Notes: generated by a model from the sequence alone, not told the origin. A DNA stretch of 64,000 nucleotides from Qipengyuania sp. YIM B01966 (GCF_016461955.1 NZ_JADMNM010000010.1:1-64000), one strand, 5' to 3'. Positions 51,040 through 59,985 are shown, counted from the first letter of the stretch. Translations and numbers: made by a program.

Positions 51040-52140
51040 ATGGATGCGCCCCTGCACAGCCCGGTCTATCGCCTGCCCGCGCCGCTGCCGCTCGATAGCG
51101 GGCGCGTGCTCGATGGCGCCGTCATTGCGTATCGCACTTATGGCGAGCTGAACACGGCGCGCGATAACGCCATCCTCGTGTGCCATGCGCTGACGGGCGA
51201 CCAGTATCTTGCCGACCCGCATCCGCTGACCGGGAAGCCCGGCTGGTGGACCCGGATGGTCGGGCCGGGCCTGCCGATCGATATAGCCCGCTATCACGTG
51301 ATTTGCGCCAATGTCATCGGCAGCTGCATGGGTTCGACCGGGCCAGCGAGCATCGCGCCAGCAAGCGGGCAGCCCTACGGGCTCGACTTTCCGGTGATCA
51401 CCATCCGCGACATGGTCCGCGCGCTGGTTGCGCTGCTGGACGGGTTGGGGATCGCGCGCCTGCACGCGGTGGTCGGCGGATCGATGGGCGGGATGCAGGC
51501 GCTGAGCCTTGCCGCCAATTTTCCGACGCGGGCCGCGCGGGTGCTGGCGATTGCCACCACGGCGCGCCATTCGGCGCAGAACATCGCCTTCCATGAAGTC
51601 GGGCGGCAGGCGATCATGGCCGATCCGGCCTGGGCGGGCGGCGCCTATTACGCCGCCGGCCGCGCGCCCGATGCCGGGCTCGGCGTGGCGCGGATGGCAG
51701 CGCACATCACCTATCTGTCGGAAGACGGGTTGACCGACAAGTTCGGCCGCCGCCTGCAGGACCGCGATGCCAAGACCTTCGGCTTCGATGCGGACTTTCA
51801 GGTCGAAAGCTATCTGCGCCATCAGGGTAGCGGCTTCACCCGCCGGTTCGATGCCAATTCGTACCTCTATATCACCCGGGCGATGGATTATTTCGATCTC
51901 GCCGAGGAACATGGCGGGCGGCTGGCGGATGCCTTTGTCGGCTGCGACGCGCGGTTCTGCCTCGTCAGTTTCGACAGCGACTGGCTGTATCCGACGGCCG
52001 AATCGCGGCACATCGCGCACGCGCTCAACGCTGCCGGGGCGCCGGTCAGCTTCGTCGAGCTGAGCGCACCGTTCGGACATGACAGCTTCCTGCTCGACGT
52101 ACCGGCGCTTGATCGGGTGGTGGCGGGGTTCCTCGGATGA
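51040..52140 (+). CDS. metX: Homoserine O-acyltransferase MetX
   Basis: A 366-residue alpha/beta-hydrolase acylating homoserine (acetyl or succinyl) in methionine synthesis. Catalytic triad visible: S148 in [13 protein letters not shown]314 in FDSDWLYP and H347 in FGHDSFLLD. Other signatures are [11 protein letters not shown] and [15 protein letters not shown] 51040 is preceded by GGGAGCC; a start 16 codons upstream is less likely. The acyl donor cannot be fixed by eye. Coupled to metW by a 4-base overlap. Confidence 0.94.
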   Translation: MDAPLHSPVYRLPAPLPLDSGRVLDGAVIAYRTYGELNTARDNAILVCHALTGDQYLADPHPLTGKPGWWTRMVGPGLPIDIARYHVICANVIGSCMGSTGPASIAPASGQPYGLDFPVITIRDMVRALVALLDGLGIARLHAVVGGSMGGMQALSLAANFPTRAARVLAIATTARHSAQNIAFHEVGRQAIMADPAWAGGAYYAAGRAPDAGLGVARMAAHITYLSEDGLTDKFGRRLQDRDAKTFGFDADFQVESYLRHQGSGFTRRFDANSYLYITRAMDYFDLAEEHGGRLADAFVGCDARFCLVSFDSDWLYPTAESRHIAHALNAAGAPVSFVELSAPFGHDSFLLDVPALDRVVAGFLG

Positions 52141-52724
52141 GCGCGGCGCTGCGCCCGGATCTCGCCATCATTGCCGCACAGATCGCGCCGGGCGCGCGGG
52201 TGCTCGACATCGGCTGCGGCGATGGGGCGCTGATGGCGGCGCTGGGTGCGCGCGGGGTCGATGCGCGGGGGATGGAGCTAGACGGGGCCTGCGTCGAACG
52301 CTGCGTCGCGCGTGGGTTGTCGGTGATGCAGGGCGATGCCGACCGCGACCTTGCCGATTATGGCGATGGGGCGTTCGATTACGCTATCCTGTCGCAGGCC
52401 TTGCAGACCATGCACCGCCCGGCCGATGTGGTCGAACAATTGCTCCGCATTGGCAAGCGGGCCTTCGTCAGCTTCCCGAATTTCGCCCATTGGCGCGTGC
52501 GGGCGAGCTTGCTGTGGAGCGGGCGGATGCCGGTGACGCGGCTGCTACCCGTGGCGTGGTACGAGACGCCCAATATCCACCATGTCACCGTGCGCGATTT
52601 CCGTGCCTTTGCCGCCCAAAGGGGCATCCGGGTCGAACAGGCCTGGTTCCTCAGCGGCGACCGGCTGACCAGCCCGGCGGCGGCGGGCTGGCGGGCCGAG
52701 CACGCGGTGTTCCTGCTCGGTTGA
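52137..52724 (+). CDS. metW: Methionine biosynthesis protein MetW
   Basis: A 195-residue SAM-methyltransferase-fold protein ([61 protein letters not shown]). MetW is always paired with MetX in many proteobacteria and in some cases supports its acyltransferase activity. Typical length and intact. Confidence 0.95.
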   Translation: MSAALRPDLAIIAAQIAPGARVLDIGCGDGALMAALGARGVDARGMELDGACVERCVARGLSVMQGDADRDLADYGDGAFDYAILSQALQTMHRPADVVEQLLRIGKRAFVSFPNFAHWRVRASLLWSGRMPVTRLLPVAWYETPNIHHVTVRDFRAFAAQRGIRVEQAWFLSGDRLTSPAAAGWRAEHAVFLLG

Positions 52725-52745
52725 ACAACAGTCCGGTCTGGCCGC

Positions 52746-53615
52746 TCAGGCGTGGCCGGCGACCGGCCCTTCGGCGACCAGCTGGAAACGCGGATCGCGC
52801 TGCGACAGCCCGGCCATGCCGCGCGCCGCGCGCCGGCTGATCTGGCGGATCCGTTCGCGGGTAAGCCCGGTATCGGACGAGATCTGGTACTGGCTGTCCT
52901 GTTCGAACAGGGTCCGCACCACGATCAGCCGGTCGCGTTCGAGCCGTTCCTCCAGCCGCTCGATCTCGCGCGGATCGATGAAGGCGTTGCCGGCGCGAAA
53001 GCCCACCGGCAGGTCGGGCCGCTGCTCGCGCACCAGCGCCTTGCACGGCCGCGCGCGTTTCTTGAGCTGCTTCATCGCGGCGGCGCGGTCTTCGGCGATA
53101 TAGGCATCGATCAGCGCCGCCGTGGCCGAGCGCGCGAGATAGGCGCTGGCGCCGGCTTCAGCCATGTCGAGCGCGCCTTCATCCTCCAGCGTGTCCTCGA
53201 TCGTGGTGCTGCCCTCGCCGCTGTCGCCGCCGACCAGCGTGCTGAGCGAAATGGTGCTGGCCGCGACCTTGCGGGCGGAGGGGCGCTGATCGGCCATCAG
53301 GCGGAAGCGCAGGCCCTGCAGTTCGCCGCGCAGCTGCCAGTTGATATGGGTGGTGAACTTGGCCTTCTCCGGATCGTAGCTGGCGAGCGCGGTATGGACC
53401 GCGATGGCGCAGACCTGTTCGGCATCGTCCCAGTGGTCGGCCAAGCCGTATTGGCGGATGAAATGGCGGATGCGCGGCGCGATCAGGGTCAGGATACCGC
53501 TGAACAGCCGGTCATATTCGGCGCGTTGCCGGGCGCCGGGCGCATCGCCCGCAGCGGCGCGGTTGGCCAGCGCGGCCAGCACCAGCTCCTCCAGTTTGCG
53601 CGTGGTCTTGGACAT
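52746..53615 (-). CDS. Sigma-70-like factor with long spacer
   Basis: A 289-residue protein with a sigma region 2-like part (residues about 30-105; DDAEQVCAIAVHTALASYDPEKAKFTTHINWQLRGEL) and a region 4-like C-terminal helix-turn-helix (about 235-275; ISSDTGLTRERIRQISRRAARGM). Between them lie about 100 residues with an acidic stretch (STTIEDTLEDEGALD) and a basic one (KQLKKRARPCKALVREQRP), and no region 1.1 or RpoH box. It is not RpoD, RpoH, or a usual ECF sigma (under 200 residues). Its role is unknown. It converges with metW, and no anti-sigma factor is next to it. Confidence 0.75.
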   Translation of the reverse strand: MSKTTRKLEELVLAALANRAAAGDAPGARQRAEYDRLFSGILTLIAPRIRHFIRQYGLADHWDDAEQVCAIAVHTALASYDPEKAKFTTHINWQLRGELQGLRFRLMADQRPSARKVAASTISLSTLVGGDSGEGSTTIEDTLEDEGALDMAEAGASAYLARSATAALIDAYIAEDRAAAMKQLKKRARPCKALVREQRPDLPVGFRAGNAFIDPREIERLEERLERDRLIVVRTLFEQDSQYQISSDTGLTRERIRQISRRAARGMAGLSQRDPRFQLVAEGPVAGHA

Positions 53616-53699
53616 TTTTCGAACCCCCGTCAGGACACGTCCCGTCGCGTGTCGAAGGGGAGAATGCGGCGGTTATGGGTAAGACCTCTTTGCCCAAGG

Positions 53700-53740
53700 C
53701 CCCCGTGCTTTTGCGTAAGGGGTAATACGCAGCACGGGGG
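53700..53740 (-). terminator. Strong hairpin directly after the lysozyme-like gene
   Basis: Arms CCCCCGTGC (53700-53708) and GCACGGGGG (53732-53740) enclose TGCGTA/TACGCA (53712-53717 and 53726-53731) around an 8-base loop. Only a 3-base bulge interrupts a 15-pair stem. It begins at the base after the stop codon of the leftward gene. No T-tract follows, so it may act as a factor-dependent terminator, an RNA-stability element, or both. An ACACG/CGTGT inverted repeat follows at about 53635-53653, before the sigma-like gene. Confidence 0.55.
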
Positions 53741-54724
53741 TCAGAGTGCGTAGCGGTCGGGGCGGATCTTGCGCGTGATATAACTGCCCAGCCATTCTCG
53801 GTGCGCCGCCGCCGCGCTGCCGCTGGCGGCAATCCGCCGCGCGGCCGCATCGCTGCCGATCTGCGCCGCCAGCAGCACCCGCGCGCGCCCTTCGCCGATC
53901 CCGCCGCGCAGGAAGGTAAGCGCATCGCCCAGGCCGAGATGATGCGCCAGATAGGCCGCGCGCGCCTGCCCTTCCTCGCCCGCGCCGATCGCGGCACCCG
54001 ACCGCGCCAGCCGGTCGAGATTGCCGCGCGCGAAATCGGCAATGCTCTCGATCGAGGCCACCGGATCATAACGCATCGCCAGCACCCGTGCGCGCGCCTG
54101 TGGCAGCACGCGCCCCGCGCCATCGGTCAGCCCCGCCTCGCGCACGCGCTGGGCCAGCCAACTGCCCGGACGCGCGGCGAGGTCGAGCCAGGTGCCGGCG
54201 AGAAACTGTCCCAGCCCCGCCGCGCTCGAGCGGGGGTTGCGCGAATGGGTGTTCCAGCGCCCGTCGGGGTGCTTGCCGGCCTCGGCATCGATAATCGCCG
54301 CCAGCGCGGATGGGGCGAGCCCGGTGCGCTCGGCCGCAGCATTGAGCGCCGGCGCCAGCGCCGCATTCGGCCCCAGACCGGCGCCGGCGACAGAGGGTGG
54401 GGTGGACGTCGCAGCGGACACGGCAGCGAGCGGCACGAGCGGCACGGGCGGCGGCGTTTCCGGCTCCTGCGGAACAGGCGGCGACGACAGCGCCGCGATC
54501 ATCGGCCCGCCAACCGCGCAGCTGTGGCGGCAATCCTGCCCCCCAAAACCGAGCAGATCGGCGGCCTGCGCCCTGCTGCCGGCCCGATCCCCCTCATCAT
54601 CGCCCAGCGCCGCCTGCCACAGGCGCTGGCTCATCTCGCTGCGGGCCTGCGCATAGATCAGCTGCGCGCGCTGCGCGGGGCTAAGGCCGGCCGCCACATC
54701 GCGCTGTGTGACCGCGCCGCTCAT
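53741..54724 (-). CDS. Lysozyme-like / lytic transglycosylase-superfamily protein
   Basis: A 327-residue protein. Residues about 165-320 have a lysozyme-like fold pattern: LAAIIDAEAGKHPDGRWNTHSRNPRSSAAGLGQFLAGTWLD, with the E in DAEAG a plausible catalytic acid and SAAGLGQFLAGTW the typical second motif (long stretches given in pieces in that order). The N-terminal 90 residues are helical, followed by a Pro/Ala linker. No signal peptide is obvious, so export is unclear. ATG 54724 (MSGAVTQ) is used; the frame stays open to 55132 but overlaps the coiled-coil gene. A role in flagellar or envelope peptidoglycan remodelling is possible, since FlgJ in this genome lacks a muramidase domain. Confidence 0.7.
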   Translation of the reverse strand: MSGAVTQRDVAAGLSPAQRAQLIYAQARSEMSQRLWQAALGDDEGDRAGSRAQAADLLGFGGQDCRHSCAVGGPMIAALSSPPVPQEPETPPPVPLVPLAAVSAATSTPPSVAGAGLGPNAALAPALNAAAERTGLAPSALAAIIDAEAGKHPDGRWNTHSRNPRSSAAGLGQFLAGTWLDLAARPGSWLAQRVREAGLTDGAGRVLPQARARVLAMRYDPVASIESIADFARGNLDRLARSGAAIGAGEEGQARAAYLAHHLGLGDALTFLRGGIGEGRARVLLAAQIGSDAAARRIAASGSAAAAHREWLGSYITRKIRPDRYAL

Positions 54725-54752
54725 GCTGCGCGCCCCGAAAGCGCCGCACCAG

Positions 54753-55187
54753 CTATCGTCGCGCGGATAAACTGCGCCCCGCCCAATCGTCAGCCCGTGT
54801 TTGCTCACGCCGGTCAGCGGCGCGGCGGAGCTCGGCGCGGTAGCGTTCCGCCGCTTGGGCCAGCGCATGATGTTCGCCAAGCAGTTCGGCTGCGGCGCGG
54901 CGGGTGGCCGCTTCGCGCCGTTCGGCCGCGTCCACCTCCCGCGCCAGCGCCGTCCGGCGCGCGCGGCAGAGTTGGCGGAAACCATCAGCGGGCAGCGCGC
55001 CGTCATCCAGGGCGCAGGGTCGCAACAGCTCGGCGCGATAGGTGCCGGCCAGTTCGGCAAGCTCGGCCTGCAAACGCATACACTCGGCGCTTTCCGCCCC
55101 AGCCGCGCACGCAGTGCCGAACTGCCGCCCACGCGCGGTGCGTATCAGGTCAAGGTGTGCGGCGAGCGGGCTGTCAGAAGCGAACAT
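54753..55187 (-). CDS. Hypothetical helical protein, partner of the lysozyme-like gene
   Basis: A 144-residue, Ala/Arg/Glu-rich, almost entirely helical protein with coiled-coil tendency in residues 75-130 (AAERREAATRRAAAELL). Length and composition resemble FliJ-type chaperones or small phage-like accessory proteins, but nothing is diagnostic. It ends 28 bases before the lysozyme-like gene and probably shares its transcript. It starts at ATG 55187 with a weak GAAGA site. Confidence 0.55.
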   Translation of the reverse strand: MFASDSPLAAHLDLIRTARGRQFGTACAAGAESAECMRLQAELAELAGTYRAELLRPCALDDGALPADGFRQLCRARRTALAREVDAAERREAATRRAAAELLGEHHALAQAAERYRAELRRAADRREQTRADDWAGRSLSARR

Positions 55188-55231
55188 AACGAGATCTTCT
55201 GGTCCCTGTCCGCCGTGGCGTCAACCTTATC

Positions 55232-56299
55232 TCACTCCGCCGCCACGCCCTTGGCTTCGAACATGTCCGGCTCGCCCGCATCGGCGCCGGCCTCGTTGGC
55301 TGGCTCGACCTCGCCCCGGCGGGCGGACTGGCGCTTGTCGAAGCTGGCCCAGACGTCCTGCCAATTGCCCTTGGTCGCGCCTTTCGAATATTCGGTCGCG
55401 CGGGTTTCGAAGAAGTTGGCGTGCTCCACTCCGTTCAGCAGCGGGGTCAGCCAGGGCAGCGGGTGGTCCTCGATCAGGAACTGCTTGGGCAGACCCAATT
55501 GCTCCAGCCGCCAATCAGCGATGTAGCGGATATAGCGCTTGATCTCGCCCGCGGTCATGCCGGGGACGGGGCCGTCCTCGAAGGCGAGGTCGATGAAGGC
55601 ATCTTCCAGCCGCACCGTCTTCATGCAGCAATCGATGATATCCTCGCGCACCGTCTTGGTCAGGCAGTCGCGTTCCGTGACGAAGGCGTGGAACAGGCGG
55701 GTGATGCCTTCGCAATGGAGGCTCTCGTCGCGCACGCTCCAGCTGACGATCTGCCCCATCCCCTTCATCTTGTTGAAGCGCGGGAAGTTCATCAGCATGG
55801 CGAAGCTGGCGAACAGTTGCAGCCCTTCGGTAAAGCCGCCGAACATCGCCAGCGTGCGGGCAATATCCTCGTCGCTGTCGACGCCGAATTGCTGCAGATA
55901 ATCGTGCTTGGCCTTCATCTCCTCATATTCGAGGAACATGCCATATTCGCTTTCGGGCATCCCGATCGTGTCGAGCAGGTGCGAATAGGCGGCGATGTGG
56001 ACCGTTTCCATGTTGCTGAACGCGGCCAGCATCATCTTGACCTCGGTCGGCTTGAACACGCGGCCGTATTTCTCGTGGTAGCAATCCTGCACCTCGACAT
56101 CGGCCTGGGTGAAGAAACGGAAGATCTGCGTCAGCAGGTTGCGTTCGTGCGCCGAAAGGTTCTGCGCCCAGTCGCGGCAATCCTCGCCCAGCGGCACCTC
56201 TTCGGGCATCCAATGGATCTGCTGCTGGCGCTTCCAGAAATCGTAGGCCCACGGATATTCGAAGGGCTTGTAGGTCTTGCGGGCTTCGAGCAACGACAT
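55232..56299 (-). CDS. nrdB: Class Ia ribonucleotide reductase, beta subunit
   Basis: A 355-residue di-iron/tyrosyl-radical subunit. Residues E98-T-V-H101-I-A-A-Y105 match the E115-H118-Y122 set of E. coli NrdB, so the radical tyrosine and metal ligands are retained; D67 fits the first ligand. C-terminal DMFEAKGVAAE includes the alpha-binding tail. Its upstream region has only a half NrdR-like site (CACTATA at 56332). It lies 1.2 kb downstream of nrdA on the same strand, separated by a membrane protein gene and a small gene of opposite strand. Confidence 0.96.
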   Translation of the reverse strand: MSLLEARKTYKPFEYPWAYDFWKRQQQIHWMPEEVPLGEDCRDWAQNLSAHERNLLTQIFRFFTQADVEVQDCYHEKYGRVFKPTEVKMMLAAFSNMETVHIAAYSHLLDTIGMPESEYGMFLEYEEMKAKHDYLQQFGVDSDEDIARTLAMFGGFTEGLQLFASFAMLMNFPRFNKMKGMGQIVSWSVRDESLHCEGITRLFHAFVTERDCLTKTVREDIIDCCMKTVRLEDAFIDLAFEDGPVPGMTAGEIKRYIRYIADWRLEQLGLPKQFLIEDHPLPWLTPLLNGVEHANFFETRATEYSKGATKGNWQDVWASFDKRQSARRGEVEPANEAGADAGEPDMFEAKGVAAE

Positions 56300-56475
56300 C
56301 TTGTGTCTCCGTGGGCGTGATCGCGAACCTCCACTATACGGAAAATCGCCGGCGATTCGATAGCGAAGTGGGGCGAGGAAGTGGGGGATAAAGCGCGAAC
56401 ATTGGGGGCCGGCGCGATCGGCGGAACGGGGGCGGGGCCCGGTGCGTTGTCGCCCCAGAGGAGAGCGACACCGCG

Positions 56476-56808
56476 ATGACCATGCCCGACCCCCACCCTG
56501 CCGAAATCTCGGGCGAGGACGCCCCGCTGGAAAACACCGCCGAGCCGACGCCGGCGGTCAAAATCGCGGCGACGGGCACTGACCGCGAGCTGGCAGGGGC
56601 CGATCGCACGCCCGCATCACCGCAGCGCCAGCCGCCGCCCGAACGGCCACGCCCGTCCCTGGCAACCCGCCCGGACCGGACCGGGCCGGCGCCCGCCGCT
56701 GATGAGGCTGCACCCCTGGACAAGAACAGCCCCGCCCCCGCGCCGCGCCCGGTCGATGGCGGGCAACTCGACGAACCGCAGGAAGGCGAAGGCCGCCAGA
56801 TGGACTAG
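56476..56808 (+). CDS. Small disordered acidic/proline-rich protein
   Basis: A 110-residue, low-complexity protein rich in Pro, Ala, Glu and Asp, with no cysteine, membrane helix or signal peptide. AGGAG lies about 11 bases before the ATG, which supports translation. It is divergent from nrdB. Composition suggests an unfolded protein; function not recognisable. It could be a chance frame. Confidence 0.45.
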   Translation: MTMPDPHPAEISGEDAPLENTAEPTPAVKIAATGTDRELAGADRTPASPQRQPPPERPRPSLATRPDRTGPAPAADEAAPLDKNSPAPAPRPVDGGQLDEPQEGEGRQMD

Positions 56809-56835
56809 GCGGCGCGCCGGCCGCCCCGGCGCGGA

Positions 56836-57369
56836 TTACTGGCGGGTCTGGTTACCCGGGATTTCGCCCGGCCTGGGCGGCACCCCGGGCTGCGCTGCGG
56901 GCGCCGCCGGCTCACCCGGGGCAGCCCGCTCTTCAAGCGCCTTGACCGCGCCGGCAGGTTGCGGCTTTTCGCCAGTGACCACCGACCCGGCCTGCGTGCC
57001 GGCGGCCGCGCGCGGATCGCCGCCGCCCGGCGCAACGCCTTCGCCGCCATCGACCGGCAGCGGGGTCACTTCGGCGGGCGCGCCGTCGAGCGCCGGGTCG
57101 CGCTTGAACACCATGCCCGCAAGACCCAGCGTCGATACGACCAGCCCGATAATCCCCAGCACGTGCAGCGCGAGCGAGGCCCACATCGTGGTGTGGCTGG
57201 CGCCGTGCCCTTCGGACCGGCGGTCGACAATCACCTCGCCATCATGCGCATCGCGCCGGCGCTTGCCGAACATTTCCGCGAGCGTCGGGATGTTGGTGAT
57301 CAGATGCCCCGCCGTCCCGAGGAACAGCAATGCCGAAATCAGCATCACCCAGATAAACGGATTTCCCAT
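56836..57369 (-). CDS. Hypothetical membrane protein between nrdA and nrdB
   Basis: A 177-residue protein with two membrane helices (FIWVMLISALLFLGTAGHLI at the N-terminus and WASLALHVLGIIGLVVSTLGLAGMVF at about 63-88) and a Pro/Gly/Ala-rich C-terminal 80 residues. The loop between has a charged KRRRDAHDGE stretch. No family recognised. It follows nrdA by 116 bases on the same strand and may be co-transcribed. Confidence 0.65.
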   Translation of the reverse strand: MGNPFIWVMLISALLFLGTAGHLITNIPTLAEMFGKRRRDAHDGEVIVDRRSEGHGASHTTMWASLALHVLGIIGLVVSTLGLAGMVFKRDPALDGAPAEVTPLPVDGGEGVAPGGGDPRAAAGTQAGSVVTGEKPQPAGAVKALEERAAPGEPAAPAAQPGVPPRPGEIPGNQTRQ

Positions 57370-57485
57370 GCCAACTGCCCCTTCAAAACCCTGCCCGGCG
57401 CGGATGCTCCCCGCCCTTGCCCTATCTCATGCCAGAACCGCAAAGCCCTGTCTTTGATCCAGCGCATGATCGGGCGAGGCGGCCC

Positions 57486-59537
57486 TCACTGGCAGCTCAG
57501 ACATTCCTCGTAATCGGTTTCGCCGCCCACCGGGGCGACCTCGATGCGCGGGGCGTCGGAGGTGTTGTCGGCTTCGACCCCGCCGGCGAACCCGGCGCGC
57601 TGGACCGATTTCGAGCGCAGGTAATAGAGCGACTTGATGCCCTTCTCCCACGCCTGGAAGTGCAGCATCATCAGATCCCATTTGTCGACATCGGCGGGGA
57701 TGAACAGGTTCAAACTCTGCGCCTGGTCGATGAACGGCGCGCGGTCGGCGGCGAATTCGAGCAGATAACGCTGATCGATCTCGAAGCTGGTCTTGAACAC
57801 CGCCTTTTCCTCGGCCGTCAGGAAATCGAGGTGCTGGACCGAGCCGCCCTTCTCGAGGATCGAGTTCCACACATTGGTCGAATCCTTGCTCTTCGCAGCG
57901 AGCAGCTTTTCGAGATAGGGGTTCTTGACCACGAAGCTGCCCGACAGCGTCTTGTGGGTGTAGATATTGGCCGGGATCGGCTCGATGCAGGCGCTGGTGC
58001 CGCCGGCGATGATCGAGATCGAGGCGGTCGGCGCGATCGCCATCTTGCACGAAAACCGCTCCATCGCGCCCATGTCCTCGGCATCGGGGCAGGGGCCGCG
58101 TTCATTCGCCAGCACCATCGAAGCTTCGTTTGCCGCGGTGCTGATGTGCTTGAACATCTTGAGGTTCCACACCTTGGCCATGGCGCTTTCCATCGGCAGG
58201 CCCTTGGCCTGGAGGAAGGAGTGGTAGCCCATCACGCCCAATCCGACCGACCGTTCGCGCGCGGCGCTATACTTGGCCCGCGCCATCTCGTCGGGCGCGC
58301 GATCGATATAATCCTGCAGGACATTGTCGAGGAAGCGCATGACGTCCTCGATAAAGGCCTTGTCGCCGGCCCATTCGTCCCAGGTTTCGAGGTTGAGCGA
58401 GGACAGGCAGCACACCGCCGTGCGGTCATTGCCGAGATGGTCGCGACCCGTCGGCAGGGTGATCTCGCTGCACAGGTTCGAGGTCGAAACCTTGAGCCCC
58501 AGATCGCGGTGATGCTTGGGCATCATCCGGTTCACCGTGTCGGAGAAGACGATATAGGGCTCGCCGGTGGCAAGGCGGGTTTCGACCAGCTTCTGGAACA
58601 GGCTGCGGGCATCGACCTCGCCGCGCACGCTGCCATCGCGGGGGCTGCGCAGCGCGAATTTGGCGCCATTGCGGACCGCTTCCATGAATTCGTCCGTCAG
58701 CAGCACGCCGTGATGGAGGTTCAGCGCCTTGCGGTTGAAATCGCCGCTGGGTTTGCGGATTTCGAGGAACTCCTCGATTTCCGGATGGCTGATGTCGAGA
58801 TAGCAGGCGGCCGATCCGCGCCGCAGCGAGCCCTGGCTGATCGCCAGCGTCAGGCTGTCCATCACCCGCACGAAGGGGATGATGCCGCTGGTCTTGCCGT
58901 TCAGGCCAACCGGCTCGCCAATCCCGCGGACATAGCCCCAATAGGTGCCGATCCCGCCGCCGCGGCTGGCAAGCCAGACATTCTCGTTCCAGGTGCCGAC
59001 AATCCCCTCGAGGCTGTCATCGACCGAATTAAGATAGCACGAAATCGGCAGGCCCCGCCCGGTCCCGCCATTCGACAGCACCGGGGTTGCCGGCATGAAC
59101 CACAGCCGGCTGATATAGTCGTACAGCCGCTGGGCATGATCCTGATCGTCGGCATAGGCATCGGCCACGCGGGCGAACAGATCCTGATAGCCTTCGCCCG
59201 GCAGGAGATAGCGATCATCGAGCGTCGCCTTGCCGAAATCGGTCAGCAGCGCGTCGCGGCTGGCATCGATGACAATGGTGAAGCGGCGATCGTTGACCTT
59301 CCTGGAATCGCTTTCGGCCGGGGCGACAGAAGCTGCCGCCGCCAGTGCCGCACCGGCCAGCGCGGCGGCGCCATCGGCGGTTACCAGCGCTTCGCTACCC
59401 TTGTCGCTGCGGTCCATCGTCATCGCGCTCGTCCTTGCCATGTCAGGGGCCCGCTCAGGCGCGGTGGTGGCGGCGGCTGTATCGTCATGATCAAGATGCA
59501 TCGCCGTCTGGTCCCCGGTTCTCAATTCCATTCCCAC
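57486..59537 (-). CDS. nrdA: Class Ia ribonucleotide reductase, alpha subunit
   Basis: A 683-residue catalytic subunit reducing NDPs to dNDPs. It has NPVLSNGG-type ATPVLSNGGTGRGLPISC, LSSLNLETWDEWAG, NERGPCPDAEDMG and GGTSACIEPIPANIYTHKT, plus the C-terminal redox pair C-L-S-C-Q. The first about 80 residues are low-complexity and no ATP-cone (dATP-inhibition domain) can be recognised, unlike most NrdA of about 760. GTG at 59537 is the start used; an ATG 12 codons downstream is also possible. Candidate NrdR boxes lie about 170-230 bases upstream. Confidence 0.94.
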   Translation of the reverse strand: MGMELRTGDQTAMHLDHDDTAAATTAPERAPDMARTSAMTMDRSDKGSEALVTADGAAALAGAALAAAASVAPAESDSRKVNDRRFTIVIDASRDALLTDFGKATLDDRYLLPGEGYQDLFARVADAYADDQDHAQRLYDYISRLWFMPATPVLSNGGTGRGLPISCYLNSVDDSLEGIVGTWNENVWLASRGGGIGTYWGYVRGIGEPVGLNGKTSGIIPFVRVMDSLTLAISQGSLRRGSAACYLDISHPEIEEFLEIRKPSGDFNRKALNLHHGVLLTDEFMEAVRNGAKFALRSPRDGSVRGEVDARSLFQKLVETRLATGEPYIVFSDTVNRMMPKHHRDLGLKVSTSNLCSEITLPTGRDHLGNDRTAVCCLSSLNLETWDEWAGDKAFIEDVMRFLDNVLQDYIDRAPDEMARAKYSAARERSVGLGVMGYHSFLQAKGLPMESAMAKVWNLKMFKHISTAANEASMVLANERGPCPDAEDMGAMERFSCKMAIAPTASISIIAGGTSACIEPIPANIYTHKTLSGSFVVKNPYLEKLLAAKSKDSTNVWNSILEKGGSVQHLDFLTAEEKAVFKTSFEIDQRYLLEFAADRAPFIDQAQSLNLFIPADVDKWDLMMLHFQAWEKGIKSLYYLRSKSVQRAGFAGGVEADNTSDAPRIEVAPVGGETDYEECLSCQ

Positions 59538-59708
59538 CCCCGTTTGGGCGGGACCTCATGTTCCCGCTCCGTTCGAATCAGGCGGCTGACCGCCCTAGCA
59601 TCTGCGGGCCCCCGCCGGGCCAAAACTTATCCCCGCCAGCGGGCCCCGAGCCTGTTGACCGGCGCGAATCGGAACGCCGAGATGGCCGGCTTTATCGCCC
59701 CGCTCATT

Positions 59709-59753
59709 ACAACCTCTTGTTGGTGCCCCCAGGCGTCCAACCACTAGATAGTG
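59709..59753 (-). promoter_or_regulatory. Candidate paired NrdR boxes upstream of nrdA
   Basis: CACTAGATAGTG (59742-59753) is an almost perfect match to the core of NrdR boxes (CACTATATAGTG-like). A weaker inverted repeat, CAACCTCTTGTTG (59710-59722), has its centre about 31.5 bases away, the three-helical-turn spacing typical of paired NrdR sites. They lie in the 448-base gap before nrdA, about 170-215 bases from its start. NrdR represses ribonucleotide reductase genes. No nrdR gene is in this window. Confidence 0.55.
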
Positions 59754-59899
59754 AATCAGACACGACTCGCGCGCAATAGGGTTTGCGGCGGTTAACCGTG
59801 CCGGACCGGGCTTCCGCAAGGGTGTGTTAGTCTGCTGCAACGCCGCGACGCGGCGGATTTGCTGGGCCCGCGCGCCGCGCAAGCCGGAAAATGCAATTG

Positions 59900-59966
59900 G
59901 GCAAAAATTTTGCCGGGCAAAGATCGCCGCGCCGCTCTTGGTAGCAATCGAATCGAGCCCGGCAAG
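59900..59966 (-). terminator. Terminator-like repeats after ppk2
   Basis: Two features downstream of the leftward ppk2 stop: TTGCCGGGC (59910-59918) pairs with GCCCGGCAA (59957-59965), and the stem is followed, reading leftward, by a T-rich run. A second perfect palindrome, GGCAAAAATTTTGCC (59900-59914), overlaps it. Either could end ppk2 transcription. The rest of the 59538-59985 gap shows no gene; it holds the nrdA promoter region. Confidence 0.45.
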
Positions 59967-59985
59967 TTTGTGCGCCTAGGGGCGC

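Noticed and set aside
56332-56370. Paired NrdR boxes before nrdB
   Set aside because: Only half-sites (CACTATA and AAGTG) are seen, with a 27-base spacing that does not fit; kept only as a remark under nrdB.
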